NCBI RefSeq assembly: GCF_016722925.1
Contig: NZ_JAEQNC010000010.1
Coordinates: 166,291 to 230,290, forward strand
Source: Phytoamicus setariae
GTDB taxonomy: Bacteria > Pseudomonadota > Alphaproteobacteria > Rhizobiales > Rhizobiaceae
Reading direction: 5' to 3'
DNA: 64,000 bases
The translations under genes and the position numbers were made by a program. Positions 17,816-26,543 of this stretch are shown here, in pieces (the stretch's first letter is position 1; each line of letters starts with the position of its first letter). Below the pieces are notes generated by a model, which ran no database searches, was not told the DNA's origin, and worked only from the letters and a program-made list of their open reading frames with translations.

Positions 17816-18280
17816 TCATGCACCCGCCTGATTGGGATCCGGATGTTCTGGAAGCGCAAACGCTTCCAGAAAGCTCTTTCCGCTGACGATCGTGTCACGC
17901 AACGAATATCGATTGAGGACATCGATGAATGCCTGATTGGCCTGGCGAAAGAAATCCTTCGCCCTGCAGATTGCTGTGACCCTGCAGCAATTGGTCGTCT
18001 TGTCAAAGCATTCGACGATATGCATGTTCGGCTCCAGCTTGAGCACGATATCTCCAAGCCGCATGGAAGCAGGCTTGTCTGCCAGCCGGATACCGCCGCC
18101 CTTTCCCTTGGTGCTTTCGATGAAGCCGAGCTTTGACAGCCGGTGTGCCACTTTCACCAGGTGATTGCGGGAAATTCCGTAGTGATCGGCGATCTCGCGC
18201 ACCGAACATTGCCGCTCGGGCTGGGCCGCCAGATACATCAGTATGCGCAGACCGTAGTCTGTAAAGGTCGTTAGCTGCAT
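17816..18280 (-). CDS. nsrR: Rrf2-family nitric oxide sensor NsrR
   Basis: 154-residue Fe-S repressor of NO-detoxification genes. MQLTTFTDYGLRILMYLA is the classic Rrf2 N-terminus. A winged helix follows (ISRNHLVKVAHRLSKLGFIESTKGKGGGIRLA), then the three-Cys cluster region (VECFDKTTNCCRVTAIC), with four Cys to choose from. The start at 18280 fits the family; an upstream ATG would add an unrelated 21-residue tail. It is divergent from a palindrome, an hmp fragment and a truncated haemoglobin gene, matching its expected role. Confidence 0.9.
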   Translation of the reverse strand: MQLTTFTDYGLRILMYLAAQPERQCSVREIADHYGISRNHLVKVAHRLSKLGFIESTKGKGGGIRLADKPASMRLGDIVLKLEPNMHIVECFDKTTNCCRVTAICRAKDFFRQANQAFIDVLNRYSLRDTIVSGKSFLEAFALPEHPDPNQAGA

Positions 18281-18333
18281 TCCCCGAATCTTCTTTTTGC
18301 CTCTTGCCAAAGCAGAGGACGGTGCATATTTTT

Positions 18334-18358
18334 TAATATGCATTCAACATGCATATTA
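18334..18358 (+). promoter_or_regulatory. NsrR-type operator overlapping a promoter
   Basis: A perfect inverted repeat: TAATATGCAT, five-base centre TCAAC, ATGCATATTA. This matches the known NsrR consensus of AT-rich halves containing ATGCAT. A -10-like TATTAT overlaps its right end (18354-18359). It lies 54 bp upstream of nsrR and 154 bp upstream of the haemoglobin gene, so it could serve both. Confidence 0.75.
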
Positions 18359-18368
18359 TGGAGTTGCA

Positions 18369-18463
18369 ATGCTGAGCCCGAGACGATCGCCATCGTGAAG
18401 TCCACCGCCCCCGTCCTCGCCGAACATGGCGAGCTTCTGACACGCCATTTCTACACGCGCATG
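18369..18463 (+). pseudogene. hmp: flavohaemoglobin hmp, N-terminal remnant
   Basis: Reads ATG CTG AGC, then one frame over ETIAIVKSTAPVLAEHG and ELLTRHFYTRM, the conserved first ~30 residues of Hmp (NO dioxygenase). A one-base deletion in the C run after AGC shifts the frame. The sequence diverges after ...YTRM and soon stops. The ~370 remaining residues are missing. It sits directly after the NsrR operator, the expected place for hmp. Confidence 0.8.
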
Positions 18464-18511
18464 TTAATAAAGCAGTCACATTTCAACTAATCTTGTTCCA
18501 TGAGGTCAGAT

Positions 18512-18907
18512 ATGTCAGCTGGGAGTGTTTTGGAGCAACTTGGTGGCGAGCAAGCCCTGAGAGAACTTGTCACTCGATTCTACGATTTGATCGAAACTGA
18601 TCCTCGTGGCGCTAATATTCTTCGGTTGCATTTTCGTGGACATGGTCTGAACCATGTTCGCCAAGAGCAGTTCGATTTCCTGTCAGGGTTTCTGGGTGGG
18701 AGGCGCTACTATCTTGAAAATCACGGAAATATGGACTGGAGATTGATGCATGCACATGTGCCGATCCGCGAGAAGGATGCCGAGGACTGGCTGGAACTGA
18801 TGGATCAGGCCATAGTCGATGGTGGTCATTCCGGTCCGCATGTCGAAACGATGCGAGCGGCTTTCCGACGTATTGCGTATCTTCTCGTAAACGAACTTCC
18901 CGAATGA
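18512..18907 (+). CDS. group II truncated haemoglobin
   Basis: 131-residue globin starting MSAGSVLEQLGGEQALRELVTRFYDLIETDP. The pattern LGGxxxLxxLVxxFYxxI and the later FLSGFLGGRRYYLENHGNMDWRLMHAHVPI identify a GlbO-type trHb with the proximal region retained. Such proteins bind O2/NO and can detoxify NO. The start was chosen after GAGGT, 6 bases away. It follows the operator and the hmp remnant, implying that NsrR controls it in place of the lost flavohaemoglobin. Confidence 0.9.
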   Translation: MSAGSVLEQLGGEQALRELVTRFYDLIETDPRGANILRLHFRGHGLNHVRQEQFDFLSGFLGGRRYYLENHGNMDWRLMHAHVPIREKDAEDWLELMDQAIVDGGHSGPHVETMRAAFRRIAYLLVNELPE

Positions 18908-19049
18908 GCCTTCCAGCAGACCACCGATCTCAGCTACGGATGGATTCGAACCGCGCGCTTCCTCCGCAAGTATGCTTATTCGTTATATATCTTGATGGGA
19001 AATCGCCGACCAAAGGCGAACAAGTCGAGGGTTTTTGGGCCACGCTTTC

Positions 19050-21398
19050 CTACCCATAACGACGGCTGCCGTTTACATTTTTGCCGACGATTTCCCTGAT
19101 GATCGTCAGGGTTTCGCGGGCCGCTTCTTTGGGCGACAGCGCCGTATCGGCGACGTTGCTGACGAGTTTCGTCATATCGTGGTCGATCTTTTTGTCCGTC
19201 CATTGCCTGCCCTTGGCGACGGTGATGTAGACCGAATAGGCGTGGTGCATGGTGCCGGGGCGCTCGCCGATGATGTGGAGTATGCCTCTGAGGCTGTTGG
19301 GGTCTGCATTTTCGAACAGCACCTCACCAATTCGATAACCGGCCCGCACGCGTCCGCCGCTGACCATGATGTTCTGATCGCCCATCGTAACGCCGGCGTC
19401 TGCGAGGAGTCGGCGCATCTCCTCCAGGAACGGAACGAGGTGTCCCTCATCCATGATGGCTTTTGCGTTCAGACCGTCTGAGATGACAATCTGGCCCTTC
19501 GGCAGGTCGCTTCCCCAGGCATCCCTGACTTTCTCAATTGCAGCGAGGGCTTCCGGGCTCAATGCTTCGCCTGTTGTCGGATGGGCTATGTAATCGTTGC
19601 GATCCTTAGACAGAGTACGCACCGGCACGACATTGGGAACGGCGGCGATGAAATCAGGCGTGAGTTCGGCCCAAAGAGATTGCTTTGCGTCGTCGTACAG
19701 CCCCTTTACCTTCGTTGCGAGAGGTCGGTTGAGGTCCCAGATCTTTTCGCCGTGCCCTGTGGCGAGATCGACGCCTCTCGCTTCCACCTCGCGCATCTTC
19801 TGCCGGCCTTCCGCGTAGATCGCATCCCTGGACCTCGCGTCATGCTTCGCGAGGCGGTACTGAAAGTATACCCACAGGGGATCACCATAGTTTGCGGTAT
19901 AGCTGCCGTCGTCACCGACAATGCCGATTTTCCTGTAGAAATTCCACATCGCGTCGTTGACCTTGAAGCCGAACTTGTCCCTCAACCGCACATGATCCTG
20001 GAACGACGTGGTGAGATAGCTCAACATGGGATCGTTCTTGGTCGGCAGTGCAATGAGATATGCGGGATTGGCCGGCATAATCTGTTCCTGGCACCAATCG
20101 AGATCGTCGAGGCTGACGGTCATGTGCAGGGTGGTGCAGACGTCCAGGCCGATCGTTAGCCCGTGAAGCTTGCCCATGACCAGGTCTTCAAGGCAGCATC
20201 TGACGAGTTGTTCACGGCTTTTGAACACCTCCGGCCCGATGAAGCCGGCAACATCGTTGACATGAAGCCAGGCCCCCTTTGGCTGCACCTTCGCAAGTTC
20301 GATTCCGACTGCCCTGCTGAAACCGTATTTTCGGGACTCGAGCACCATCATGTCGACGCCGTTGGCTGTCCCGTTGGTGAACTCGGAACCTTGCCCGGTT
20401 TCAAAGTAGAGGCCGTATCGTTCCCCGGCCTTCGCATGCGCATATTTGAGGATTTTTTCGTTCGTAATATCGAAAATCTTGTTGCAGTCATCAGTTCCGG
20501 CGAGGCTTTGGAACATCGTGGAAACTGTGCCCGGGAAATTCTCGTTCACCTCGGTCTGGACATCGATGTGGGCAAGTACGCACCAGGGGATCACGTCGCC
20601 AAGCTCGAACGTATCGACGATGTCCTTCAGCGCACGTTCAACCTCCACGACGCTGGCCACAGTGCTGTCAACCGGATTGGTGCCGATGACGATATCGCCG
20701 GTCGCGAAGGAGAACGCATCGAACACCTGCCAAGCGACGTCGTCGGGATGGTCCGTCGGAGAATTCGGCTGGATCCGCGCGCCCATATATCCCTTGGCCC
20801 CCATCTGGGTGCCCGGCATCACATTGAAAAGTTTTTGACTGAGCAGGGTCAGTTCCTCGTTGCTCATCAGTTTCGGGACACAGCCGATCGTATCGCTGGT
20901 GAGGCCGTTCATCACGGCCTTGATATTTTCCTCCGGTTCGGCCAGCAGGAATTCCTTCAGTCTTCCCATCGTCCAGTCTTTGACCTTTTCGTACTGGGCA
21001 TGGTCCGTTGTCTGCCAGATCAGCCTTTGCAAGTCGTCCTCAAACAGGGGGCGCTCGTAGAGGTCCTTGATCTTCGTGTTGGCCAGAAGAGCGCGGGCAT
21101 TGCGCCGCGTCGTCTCGTCTCCAGCAACCACGCCGATGGCTTGATCTCCCTCCTTGAAATCATTGGCAGCGCCAATCACCTGCTGGTAGGCGCTCTGATC
21201 AAGCTTGCCTTTGATCCTGCTGATATAGGCAAAAACATCCTCGCCCGGATTCACCTCCTCGATCGCAAATTTCCCTCCATCGGGAGCTGCCCTCCCATGG
21301 CTAGAACTTGCGACGGTGGCGGCAGCCGTGCCAGCCAAGACCAGGAGGTCCCTTCGGGATATCCCATGATGCAAATCGGAGAATAAGCCCTTGGTCAT
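19050..21398 (-). CDS. eutBC: single-chain ethanolamine ammonia-lyase (EutB-EutC fusion) with Tat-type leader
   Basis: 782-residue AdoCbl-dependent enzyme that would convert ethanolamine to acetaldehyde and ammonia. The N-terminus (1-40) has SRRDLLVLAG followed by a hydrophobic Ala-rich stretch, a twin-arginine signal. The EutB-like part (about 45-500) keeps the residues known in E. coli EutB: Arg and Gln of ARIQPN, Asn of GTNPVD, Glu of YFETGQGSEF and Asp of LDVCTTLH. The EutC-like part (about 540-782) has IVISDGLNAKAI, GGRVRAGYRIGEVL and GERPGTMHH. Canonical enzymes are separate cytoplasmic subunits. A truncated alcohol dehydrogenase lies 180 bp upstream. The start was chosen by AAGGA spacing. 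Confidence 0.85.
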   Translation of the reverse strand: MTKGLFSDLHHGISRRDLLVLAGTAAATVASSSHGRAAPDGGKFAIEEVNPGEDVFAYISRIKGKLDQSAYQQVIGAANDFKEGDQAIGVVAGDETTRRNARALLANTKIKDLYERPLFEDDLQRLIWQTTDHAQYEKVKDWTMGRLKEFLLAEPEENIKAVMNGLTSDTIGCVPKLMSNEELTLLSQKLFNVMPGTQMGAKGYMGARIQPNSPTDHPDDVAWQVFDAFSFATGDIVIGTNPVDSTVASVVEVERALKDIVDTFELGDVIPWCVLAHIDVQTEVNENFPGTVSTMFQSLAGTDDCNKIFDITNEKILKYAHAKAGERYGLYFETGQGSEFTNGTANGVDMMVLESRKYGFSRAVGIELAKVQPKGAWLHVNDVAGFIGPEVFKSREQLVRCCLEDLVMGKLHGLTIGLDVCTTLHMTVSLDDLDWCQEQIMPANPAYLIALPTKNDPMLSYLTTSFQDHVRLRDKFGFKVNDAMWNFYRKIGIVGDDGSYTANYGDPLWVYFQYRLAKHDARSRDAIYAEGRQKMREVEARGVDLATGHGEKIWDLNRPLATKVKGLYDDAKQSLWAELTPDFIAAVPNVVPVRTLSKDRNDYIAHPTTGEALSPEALAAIEKVRDAWGSDLPKGQIVISDGLNAKAIMDEGHLVPFLEEMRRLLADAGVTMGDQNIMVSGGRVRAGYRIGEVLFENADPNSLRGILHIIGERPGTMHHAYSVYITVAKGRQWTDKKIDHDMTKLVSNVADTALSPKEAARETLTIIREIVGKNVNGSRRYG

Positions 21399-21577
21399 GG
21401 ACGTTCCTTCCCTCCACGAATACGAATTCGGCGAGCGACATGCCGATGAGGCGACGCTCGCGCCCACAGTGGACAAGCCCATGGGGCTTGGTGCAGCGCA
21501 GACGGATAGCGGCGCCGAGCATTTGGAGCCGCACGAAATTCCCGATCCATCCCGTCCGGATCAGCGGTTTTCGTGGA

Positions 21578-21856
21578 CTATTGGAGCTTCACCACGACAC
21601 GACCGTCGATCTTAAAACGTTTTACCGACCTGCCGGCTTTTGCGACGTAGCCGACACCTTCATGGCCGGGAATAAAGGGGGGAGTGGGTTTTACAGGCCA
21701 GTCGCCCCGGGCCGCATGCAAATCGGTGTGACACACTCCCGTTGCCGCGAAGCGAACAAGGATCGGGTCATCCGCCGGATAGGGGATCGGCATATCCTCG
21801 ATCGTCAGAGGTCTTCCGAGTTCGCGGACAACGGCTGCTTTCATCGATTGTGACAT
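21578..21856 (-). pseudogene. Zn-dependent alcohol dehydrogenase, internally deleted
   Basis: 92 residues: MKAAVVRELGRPLTIEDMPIP through TGVCHTDLHAARGDWPVKP and GHEGVGYVAKAG are the N-terminal catalytic domain of an AdhP-like enzyme, with the first Zn ligand Cys. After SVKRF it jumps to KIDGRVVVKLQ and stops, which resembles the usual C-terminal end of such enzymes. About 250 residues (NAD-binding domain) seem to have been deleted in frame. It has a good RBS (AAGGAG), so a useless peptide may still be made. It lies next to the ethanolamine lyase gene, whose product acetaldehyde an ADH would reduce. Confidence 0.75.
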
Positions 21857-21886
21857 TTGTCATGCTCCTTGTCTCTTCAAGTGAAC

Positions 21887-23017
21887 TCAGACAAAAATGA
21901 GGTTATCGACAATGCTGCCGTTGTGATCGACATCGGTTACGCCGTTGAGCCGGATCACGTCTCCATCGCCGTTCAGCGTGAGTTGCCAGACTCCGTGCAC
22001 GAGATTCTCGCCAAAGATGCTCCCCTTCGCATGAGGGAGGTCGATCACGTCTACCTGCTGCCGCCGGTAGTCGTCTATTTCGGTGACCTCGAATACACCG
22101 TCATGGAGATTTTTGAAGCTGAACGTGTCTGCTCCAAGTCCACCGGCAAATTGAGCGTTTCCAGTTCCACCGACCAGCAGATCGCCGCCACGCCCACCGA
22201 ACAGGCTGTCCCTGCCATCGCCGCCACGCAACGTGTCATTACCGTCATGACCGTGCTCGGTGTCGTTGCCCGCTCGACCTCTGATCTCATCACCGCCGGA
22301 ATAACCAATGAGACTGTCATTGCCGGCCCGTCCATTGATGGAAATGCCGACCAGTTGCTCATACTCCCCGTCCGACGTCGTCGTCAGAAGCTCTCCGACA
22401 CCCGCAATATAGAATTTATGCTCGATTTGACCGGGACTGAGCGGTGAAAATTCCTTGGTCTTGAGCGCATGATGCGACATGCCGTAGATGGTGAAGACAT
22501 TTGCATCCAGACTGAGCACCTTCGCCGCATCCTCTGCGATGCCTTTTGCATTTTCCTGATGGTAGACATCGCCTATATGAGGTCTTGCCTCCATGATAAT
22601 GCCCGGTTTGGCGCCGTCGACCCCAGCGCGCCACGATCCTACGGTCCCAATCGGGACTGGGTTACCTGGCTCGTATTGCGTGGTATCCTCGCCGAAATAC
22701 CAAACGTTTCCCCGCTTATCTTGTGCGTAGTAGTCGAATGTGTCTTCTTCCAACTGACCGTTGACGAAGGCGACATCATGCACAACGACGCACCTTACCC
22801 CGTCGATGACAGCCGTCTTGTGGGTTACCATCGTATTGGTGGTCGTGCCGAGACCCATATCCGCATAGTGGAACGTGGTTCCCTCTTTCAGGATCATGTA
22901 GGGATTGTCTATCGTCGTCGTGAAATTCTTCGGGTTGATTGCGCCGCCGAAGGCGGTTGACTGAGCGAGCGGCAAGTCGCCGATGTCTGGCGCGCTATTG
23001 AGGTTCCGCTTGGTCAT
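21887..23017 (-). CDS. RTX-type calcium-binding protein
   Basis: 376 residues starting MTKRNLNSAPDIGDLPLAQS. An N-terminal domain (about 20-210) with FTTTIDNPYMILKEGTTFHY is followed by RTX nonapeptide repeats GGxGxD-like (about 225-295: NGRAGNDSLIGYSGGDEIRGRAGNDTEHGHDGN split over several repeats), then a C-terminal tail. No N-terminal signal is present, as expected for type I secretion; no secretion genes lie nearby. The N-terminal domain belongs to a conserved family whose function I do not know. The start follows GGAGG. Confidence 0.8.
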   Translation of the reverse strand: MTKRNLNSAPDIGDLPLAQSTAFGGAINPKNFTTTIDNPYMILKEGTTFHYADMGLGTTTNTMVTHKTAVIDGVRCVVVHDVAFVNGQLEEDTFDYYAQDKRGNVWYFGEDTTQYEPGNPVPIGTVGSWRAGVDGAKPGIIMEARPHIGDVYHQENAKGIAEDAAKVLSLDANVFTIYGMSHHALKTKEFSPLSPGQIEHKFYIAGVGELLTTTSDGEYEQLVGISINGRAGNDSLIGYSGGDEIRGRAGNDTEHGHDGNDTLRGGDGRDSLFGGRGGDLLVGGTGNAQFAGGLGADTFSFKNLHDGVFEVTEIDDYRRQQVDVIDLPHAKGSIFGENLVHGVWQLTLNGDGDVIRLNGVTDVDHNGSIVDNLIFV

Positions 23018-23429
23018 GACCCGATCCTCCCTGTAGCCACCTGTTTTCGTCGTGAGACATCCGAATTGATGTTCTGAATGCCCGCATCGCCAGCGTGATC
23101 CAACAATGAGGTTTTTCCGTGCCAGCTGGGAATGTCGCCCGCCATACCTTGTTGGGGTCAGGACAAGAGCGATGGGGTGGTTGCCATCCCCTAACGGCAT
23201 CGCAACGTGCCAAGATGATGTGGTGTTGGCCGCAGGACGGAAAGGTGAGGGATACGATGATCGGTGTCAACGGCGGAGTAAAATCAGGCCACTGGGCGGC
23301 ATAAAAGTCGGCATCGATTTCCCTTGCTCAGGGGCCGGCCAAGGCACGCGTTCTGACAGACTATCGGGAGCATGAAAGGGCGCTGTAGGGTCGACAAGGG
23401 GGGAATGAAAGAGGGATGCCACAAATCAG
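23018..23429. other. intergenic gap before decayed integrase
   Basis: No gene, tRNA or strong hairpin recognised. It presumably contains the promoter of the RTX gene at its left end. Confidence 0.5.
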
Positions 23430-24212
23430 CTGGGGCGAATGATGACAGCCGTTCGTGATCAGTCCTCTAGCAATCCGAACGCCTTCTTCATTGCTGCCGT
23501 GGTAGCCTGCAATATGGCGGGGCTTCCACCATAAGTCCTGCTCTGCTACCAGAGCATCACCCACGAGTGGGATATATCGCTCTGATGCTCTGGTCTTTAC
23601 TCGCCTCTCTACGTGCCAGGTGACACGCATGTTGGGGGGAGGCCGCCCAAGGTAACATCCTCCACCCTCAGTCCTGTTATCTCTGCCAACCGCGCCCCGG
23701 TTCCCTCCAGAAGCCGCAAGACAAGGCATAGATCGCCATTGGACTTGGCAAGGACATTCGCCCGAGTGTTGTCCAATAGCTAAGCCGGGAACGGATCGCG
23801 CTTCTCAAAATCCTCACCAAGGCCAGCGATGTCGCGCTTCTTGAACGGGTTGTTGCATATGAGTTCGAACTCGGTGATGGCATGGTTGATGATGGCCTTG
23901 ACGATGTTCAGTTCCCGCTTGACCGAGGCCGGTGTGAGACTACCCAATTCCAGCATGTAGTTACGAACCTTGCGAGCGTCTTCCCGCTTGAACTGATCCA
24001 ATCGCGGAGACTGTCCAAGGGCCGTCTTCAATCGCTTGGTCACCCGGTCCACGCGCTGGGTGTTCTTCTTCACCTCCAACGCACTGCCAGTGATCTTATT
24101 CGCGATGTAGAGCTTGACTGCATCATCGAACGTAGGGACGGGTTTTGCCGGGGCCTTAGTCTTCTGAGCCTTGATGAGGAATGCATCTGACTTGTCTGTG
24201 ATGACAGGCCTA
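23430..24212 (-). pseudogene. decayed tyrosine recombinase (phage-type integrase)
   Basis: Pieces of one protein lie in different frames. An N-terminal part reads SDAFLIKAQKTKAPAKPVPTF then DDAVKLYIANKITGSALEVKK. The core-binding domain (23780-24079) has TPASVKRELNIVKAIINHAI. After a stop the catalytic domain continues, shifted, as LLEGTGARLAEITGLRVEDVT (active-site Arg) and VKTRASERYIPLVGDAL. The His/Tyr end is missing. At least two frameshifts make it inactive. It marks the edge of an old insertion whose other contents may include the adjacent region to ~32.3 kb. Confidence 0.75.
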
Positions 24213-24267
24213 TGCCACCCTCGTTCGCCATGTGATCAGCGGGCGGTTGAACCGAACCCCGGTCGTC

Positions 24268-25632
24268 TCAGCGCTCCGCCAGGGGAAGCTTTACCTCCGC
24301 CCGCAGACCCGGCAAGTTGTCCTTCATGACAGCGACGCCACCATGCAATTCAGCGATGGCTCGGACAAGGCTGAGACCCAATCCGCTTCCGGTCGTGGTG
24401 CGGCTCTTGTCGAGGCGATATAGTCGTCTGAACACCTTGTCCCGTTCACTGGCTGGAATTCCATGACCGCCATCGCAGACGGTGGCGATCGCGTACTGGT
24501 CACCGACCACCAAGCCCATCTCGATTTTGGTCCCGGATGGACAATGGCGGATCGCATTCTCTACGAGGTTGACAAACATCTGCGTCAACAACTCGCGGTC
24601 GCCTTGGACGATCGAGTTCGACGACGGATTGATTGGTGCTTCTAGGCATTGGCCGTTGTCCTCGGCGACATCGGCGTAGATTTCGGCGACCGAAAGCATG
24701 ATGTCGGCAAGATCGACTTCGCGGAAACGGGTCTTTCTGGCTCCTGCCTCGATCTGGGAGATTCGCAACAACGCCTCGAAGGTCGCGTTGATCTGGAAGA
24801 CCTCATCAAGTGCATCCAGCAGGGCGGCCCCGCACGTCTCTCCCCGCTCTTCGCGGGTCACAGCGCCTTCGATCTGCATCTTGAGGCGGTTGAGCGGGGT
24901 TTTCAGCTCGTGTGCAATGTCGGCGCTGACCTGGCGCATCGTCTCGACCAGCACGGAAAGCCGTCCAAGCGCCTGGTTGATCTGTCGCGAGACGACGTCG
25001 ATATCGTCGCCATTTCCATGCAGAGGAACCCGCACCTCGAGGTCACCGTGTGAAACCGCGTTCATCGCGCTGGCTATACCATCCAGCCGCTGCTGTGCCT
25101 TGGTAGCCAGGATCACTCCGCCGACCACCGCACCCGCGATGACAAGAATTGAAGCCCACACAAAACTTATGAAGGCGATCTCCTCAAGCCTGTCGGTTTC
25201 GTTGAGGCTCTGGCCAACTACCAGCCTTTTGTCTCCGATTGGGCCCGCCATCACACGGAAGTCGATGTCTCCGCCCAGTCCGATATCCTCCGATGACACG
25301 TCGGAAATCCCATAAGGAATGTTCGCCATCGAGAAATTCCCGGCGATTTTCGTGCCATCGGCGTCGATCACCGAGAATATGCGTTCATCGGCCTTGCTCA
25401 GATTGGAATAGGTGTCAACGGTGGAGATGAGGTCTTCGAGGTCGTTGGGCGAATAGGTCGACGCCACGACCGTATGAATTTCTCGGATTGAATCATCGAG
25501 TTCCTGAAGCAGTTCGCGTTTCAGAAAGAGATACGTGATGAATCCCGTGATCACGAAAGCCGCAACGAATACACATCCGAACGTGATCGCCAGGCGGAAC
25601 GGTGTTGAACGCCAAAGCTCAACGCGGAGCAT
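24268..25632 (-). CDS. sensor histidine kinase (paralogue 2)
   Basis: 454-residue kinase with membrane helices at about 13-37 and 150-175 flanking a periplasmic sensor. A HAMP region is followed by the H-box ADIAHELKTPLNRLK, N-box MFVNLVENAIRHC, G1 CDGGHGIP and G2 GSGLGLSLVRAIAE. All motifs are intact. It overlaps its regulator by 14 bp, exactly like paralogue 1. The periplasmic part (DDSIREIHTVVASTYSPNDLEDL) is also clearly related, so both may sense similar envelope signals. The gene start is ATG at 25632. Confidence 0.95.
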   Translation of the reverse strand: MLRVELWRSTPFRLAITFGCVFVAAFVITGFITYLFLKRELLQELDDSIREIHTVVASTYSPNDLEDLISTVDTYSNLSKADERIFSVIDADGTKIAGNFSMANIPYGISDVSSEDIGLGGDIDFRVMAGPIGDKRLVVGQSLNETDRLEEIAFISFVWASILVIAGAVVGGVILATKAQQRLDGIASAMNAVSHGDLEVRVPLHGNGDDIDVVSRQINQALGRLSVLVETMRQVSADIAHELKTPLNRLKMQIEGAVTREERGETCGAALLDALDEVFQINATFEALLRISQIEAGARKTRFREVDLADIMLSVAEIYADVAEDNGQCLEAPINPSSNSIVQGDRELLTQMFVNLVENAIRHCPSGTKIEMGLVVGDQYAIATVCDGGHGIPASERDKVFRRLYRLDKSRTTTGSGLGLSLVRAIAELHGGVAVMKDNLPGLRAEVKLPLAER

Positions 25633-26296
25633 GCAGGCTGTATCCCGTGTTCCGGATCGTGTGCAGGAGGGGAATGTTGAATGGCTTGTCTACTTTTGAG
25701 CGCAAGCGGCTGATGTGCGTCTCGACGACGCTTGTCTTAGGGTCGAAATGAAACTCCCAGACAAGTTCGAGCAACATCGTGCGGGTCAGCACCCTGCCTT
25801 CGCTGCGCATCAAGATCTCGAGCAGAGTGAATTCACGCGGCTGCAGTTCGATCACTTGGTCGCCGCGCTTTACCTGCCGCTTGACGAGGTCCATCTCAAG
25901 ATCGGCCACCCGCAGGACCGTCTTCTGTTCGAGCACGGGCGGCCGACGGGCAAGCGCGTTGACGCGCGCCACCAGCTCAGAGAACGCGAAAGGCTTCACC
26001 AGATAGTCGTCCGCTCCGGCCTCGAGACCCTCGACGCGATCGTCGACGCCGCCAATCGCTGTCAGGAAAATTGCCGGGGTCTTTATGCGAGCCGCGCGCA
26101 CGGCCTTGATCAACGAAAGGCCGTCCAAGCCGGGTAGCATCCTGTCTACGATGAGTACGTCATAGGGTTCGCGTGTGGCCTGATATAGTCCGTCGCGCCC
26201 GTCATCCATGACATCGCAGCCATGCCCCGCCTCTTCGAAACCGCGGGTGACGTAGTCTGCGATCTTGCGGTCGTCCTCGATCAATAGAATGCGCAT
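25619..26296 (-). CDS. OmpR/PhoB-family response regulator (paralogue 2)
   Basis: 225-residue regulator with receiver motifs LLIEDD, LIVDRMLPGLDG and LVKPF and a winged helix ending RNTGYSLHAPR. The recognition segment TSVVETHISRLR equals that of the regulator at 934-1611. The start at 26296 (MRILLIEDD) matches the family; the longer upstream frame is rejected. The gene is divergent from the small exported protein at 26544, with an 18-bp motif between them. Confidence 0.95.
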   Translation of the reverse strand: MRILLIEDDRKIADYVTRGFEEAGHGCDVMDDGRDGLYQATREPYDVLIVDRMLPGLDGLSLIKAVRAARIKTPAIFLTAIGGVDDRVEGLEAGADDYLVKPFAFSELVARVNALARRPPVLEQKTVLRVADLEMDLVKRQVKRGDQVIELQPREFTLLEILMRSEGRVLTRTMLLELVWEFHFDPKTSVVETHISRLRSKVDKPFNIPLLHTIRNTGYSLHAPR

Positions 26297-26447
26297 TGCT
26301 GTTGCTGGCGTCCTCGTGGCTGATCGAACGGGGCAAGAATGCGAAGTTCGGACATCCTTGCGACGTCGCGCCCATTTCACAGGCTCTGCAAGAAGCCGCA
26401 TCGAGCCGTTCACAAACCTTAGGTAGGCCTTAAACACAGTGAAGTCA

Positions 26448-26465
26448 TCTTACTGATTTGTATAG
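26448..26465 (-). promoter_or_regulatory. 18-bp regulatory motif upstream of the second two-component system
   Basis: Read on the minus strand: CTATACAAATCAGTAAGA. It shares TAC-N2-AT-N2-GTAAG with the copies at 2347-2391 and 30645-30662. It lies 152 bp from the regulator start and 79 bp from the forward gene at 26544. A further direct repeat, CTTAGG at 26418 and CTTAAA at 26429 (11-bp period), resembles a PmrA-type box and lies closer to the regulator. Confidence 0.5.
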
Positions 26466-26543
26466 TTGCGGCAAAGTCGCGGTAAAGTCGGCCCCGCATT
26501 TTTGCCTCCGTCGCGTCGATTTACGCTCAACGGAGATTCTAAA

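Noticed and set aside
18943..18965. TTCGAA-containing stretch resembling a tRNA T arm
   Set aside because: The stem does not pair and no other tRNA arms are found.
20163..21386. 407-codon open frame opposite the ethanolamine lyase gene
   Set aside because: Shadow of the minus-strand enzyme whose motifs are unmistakable.
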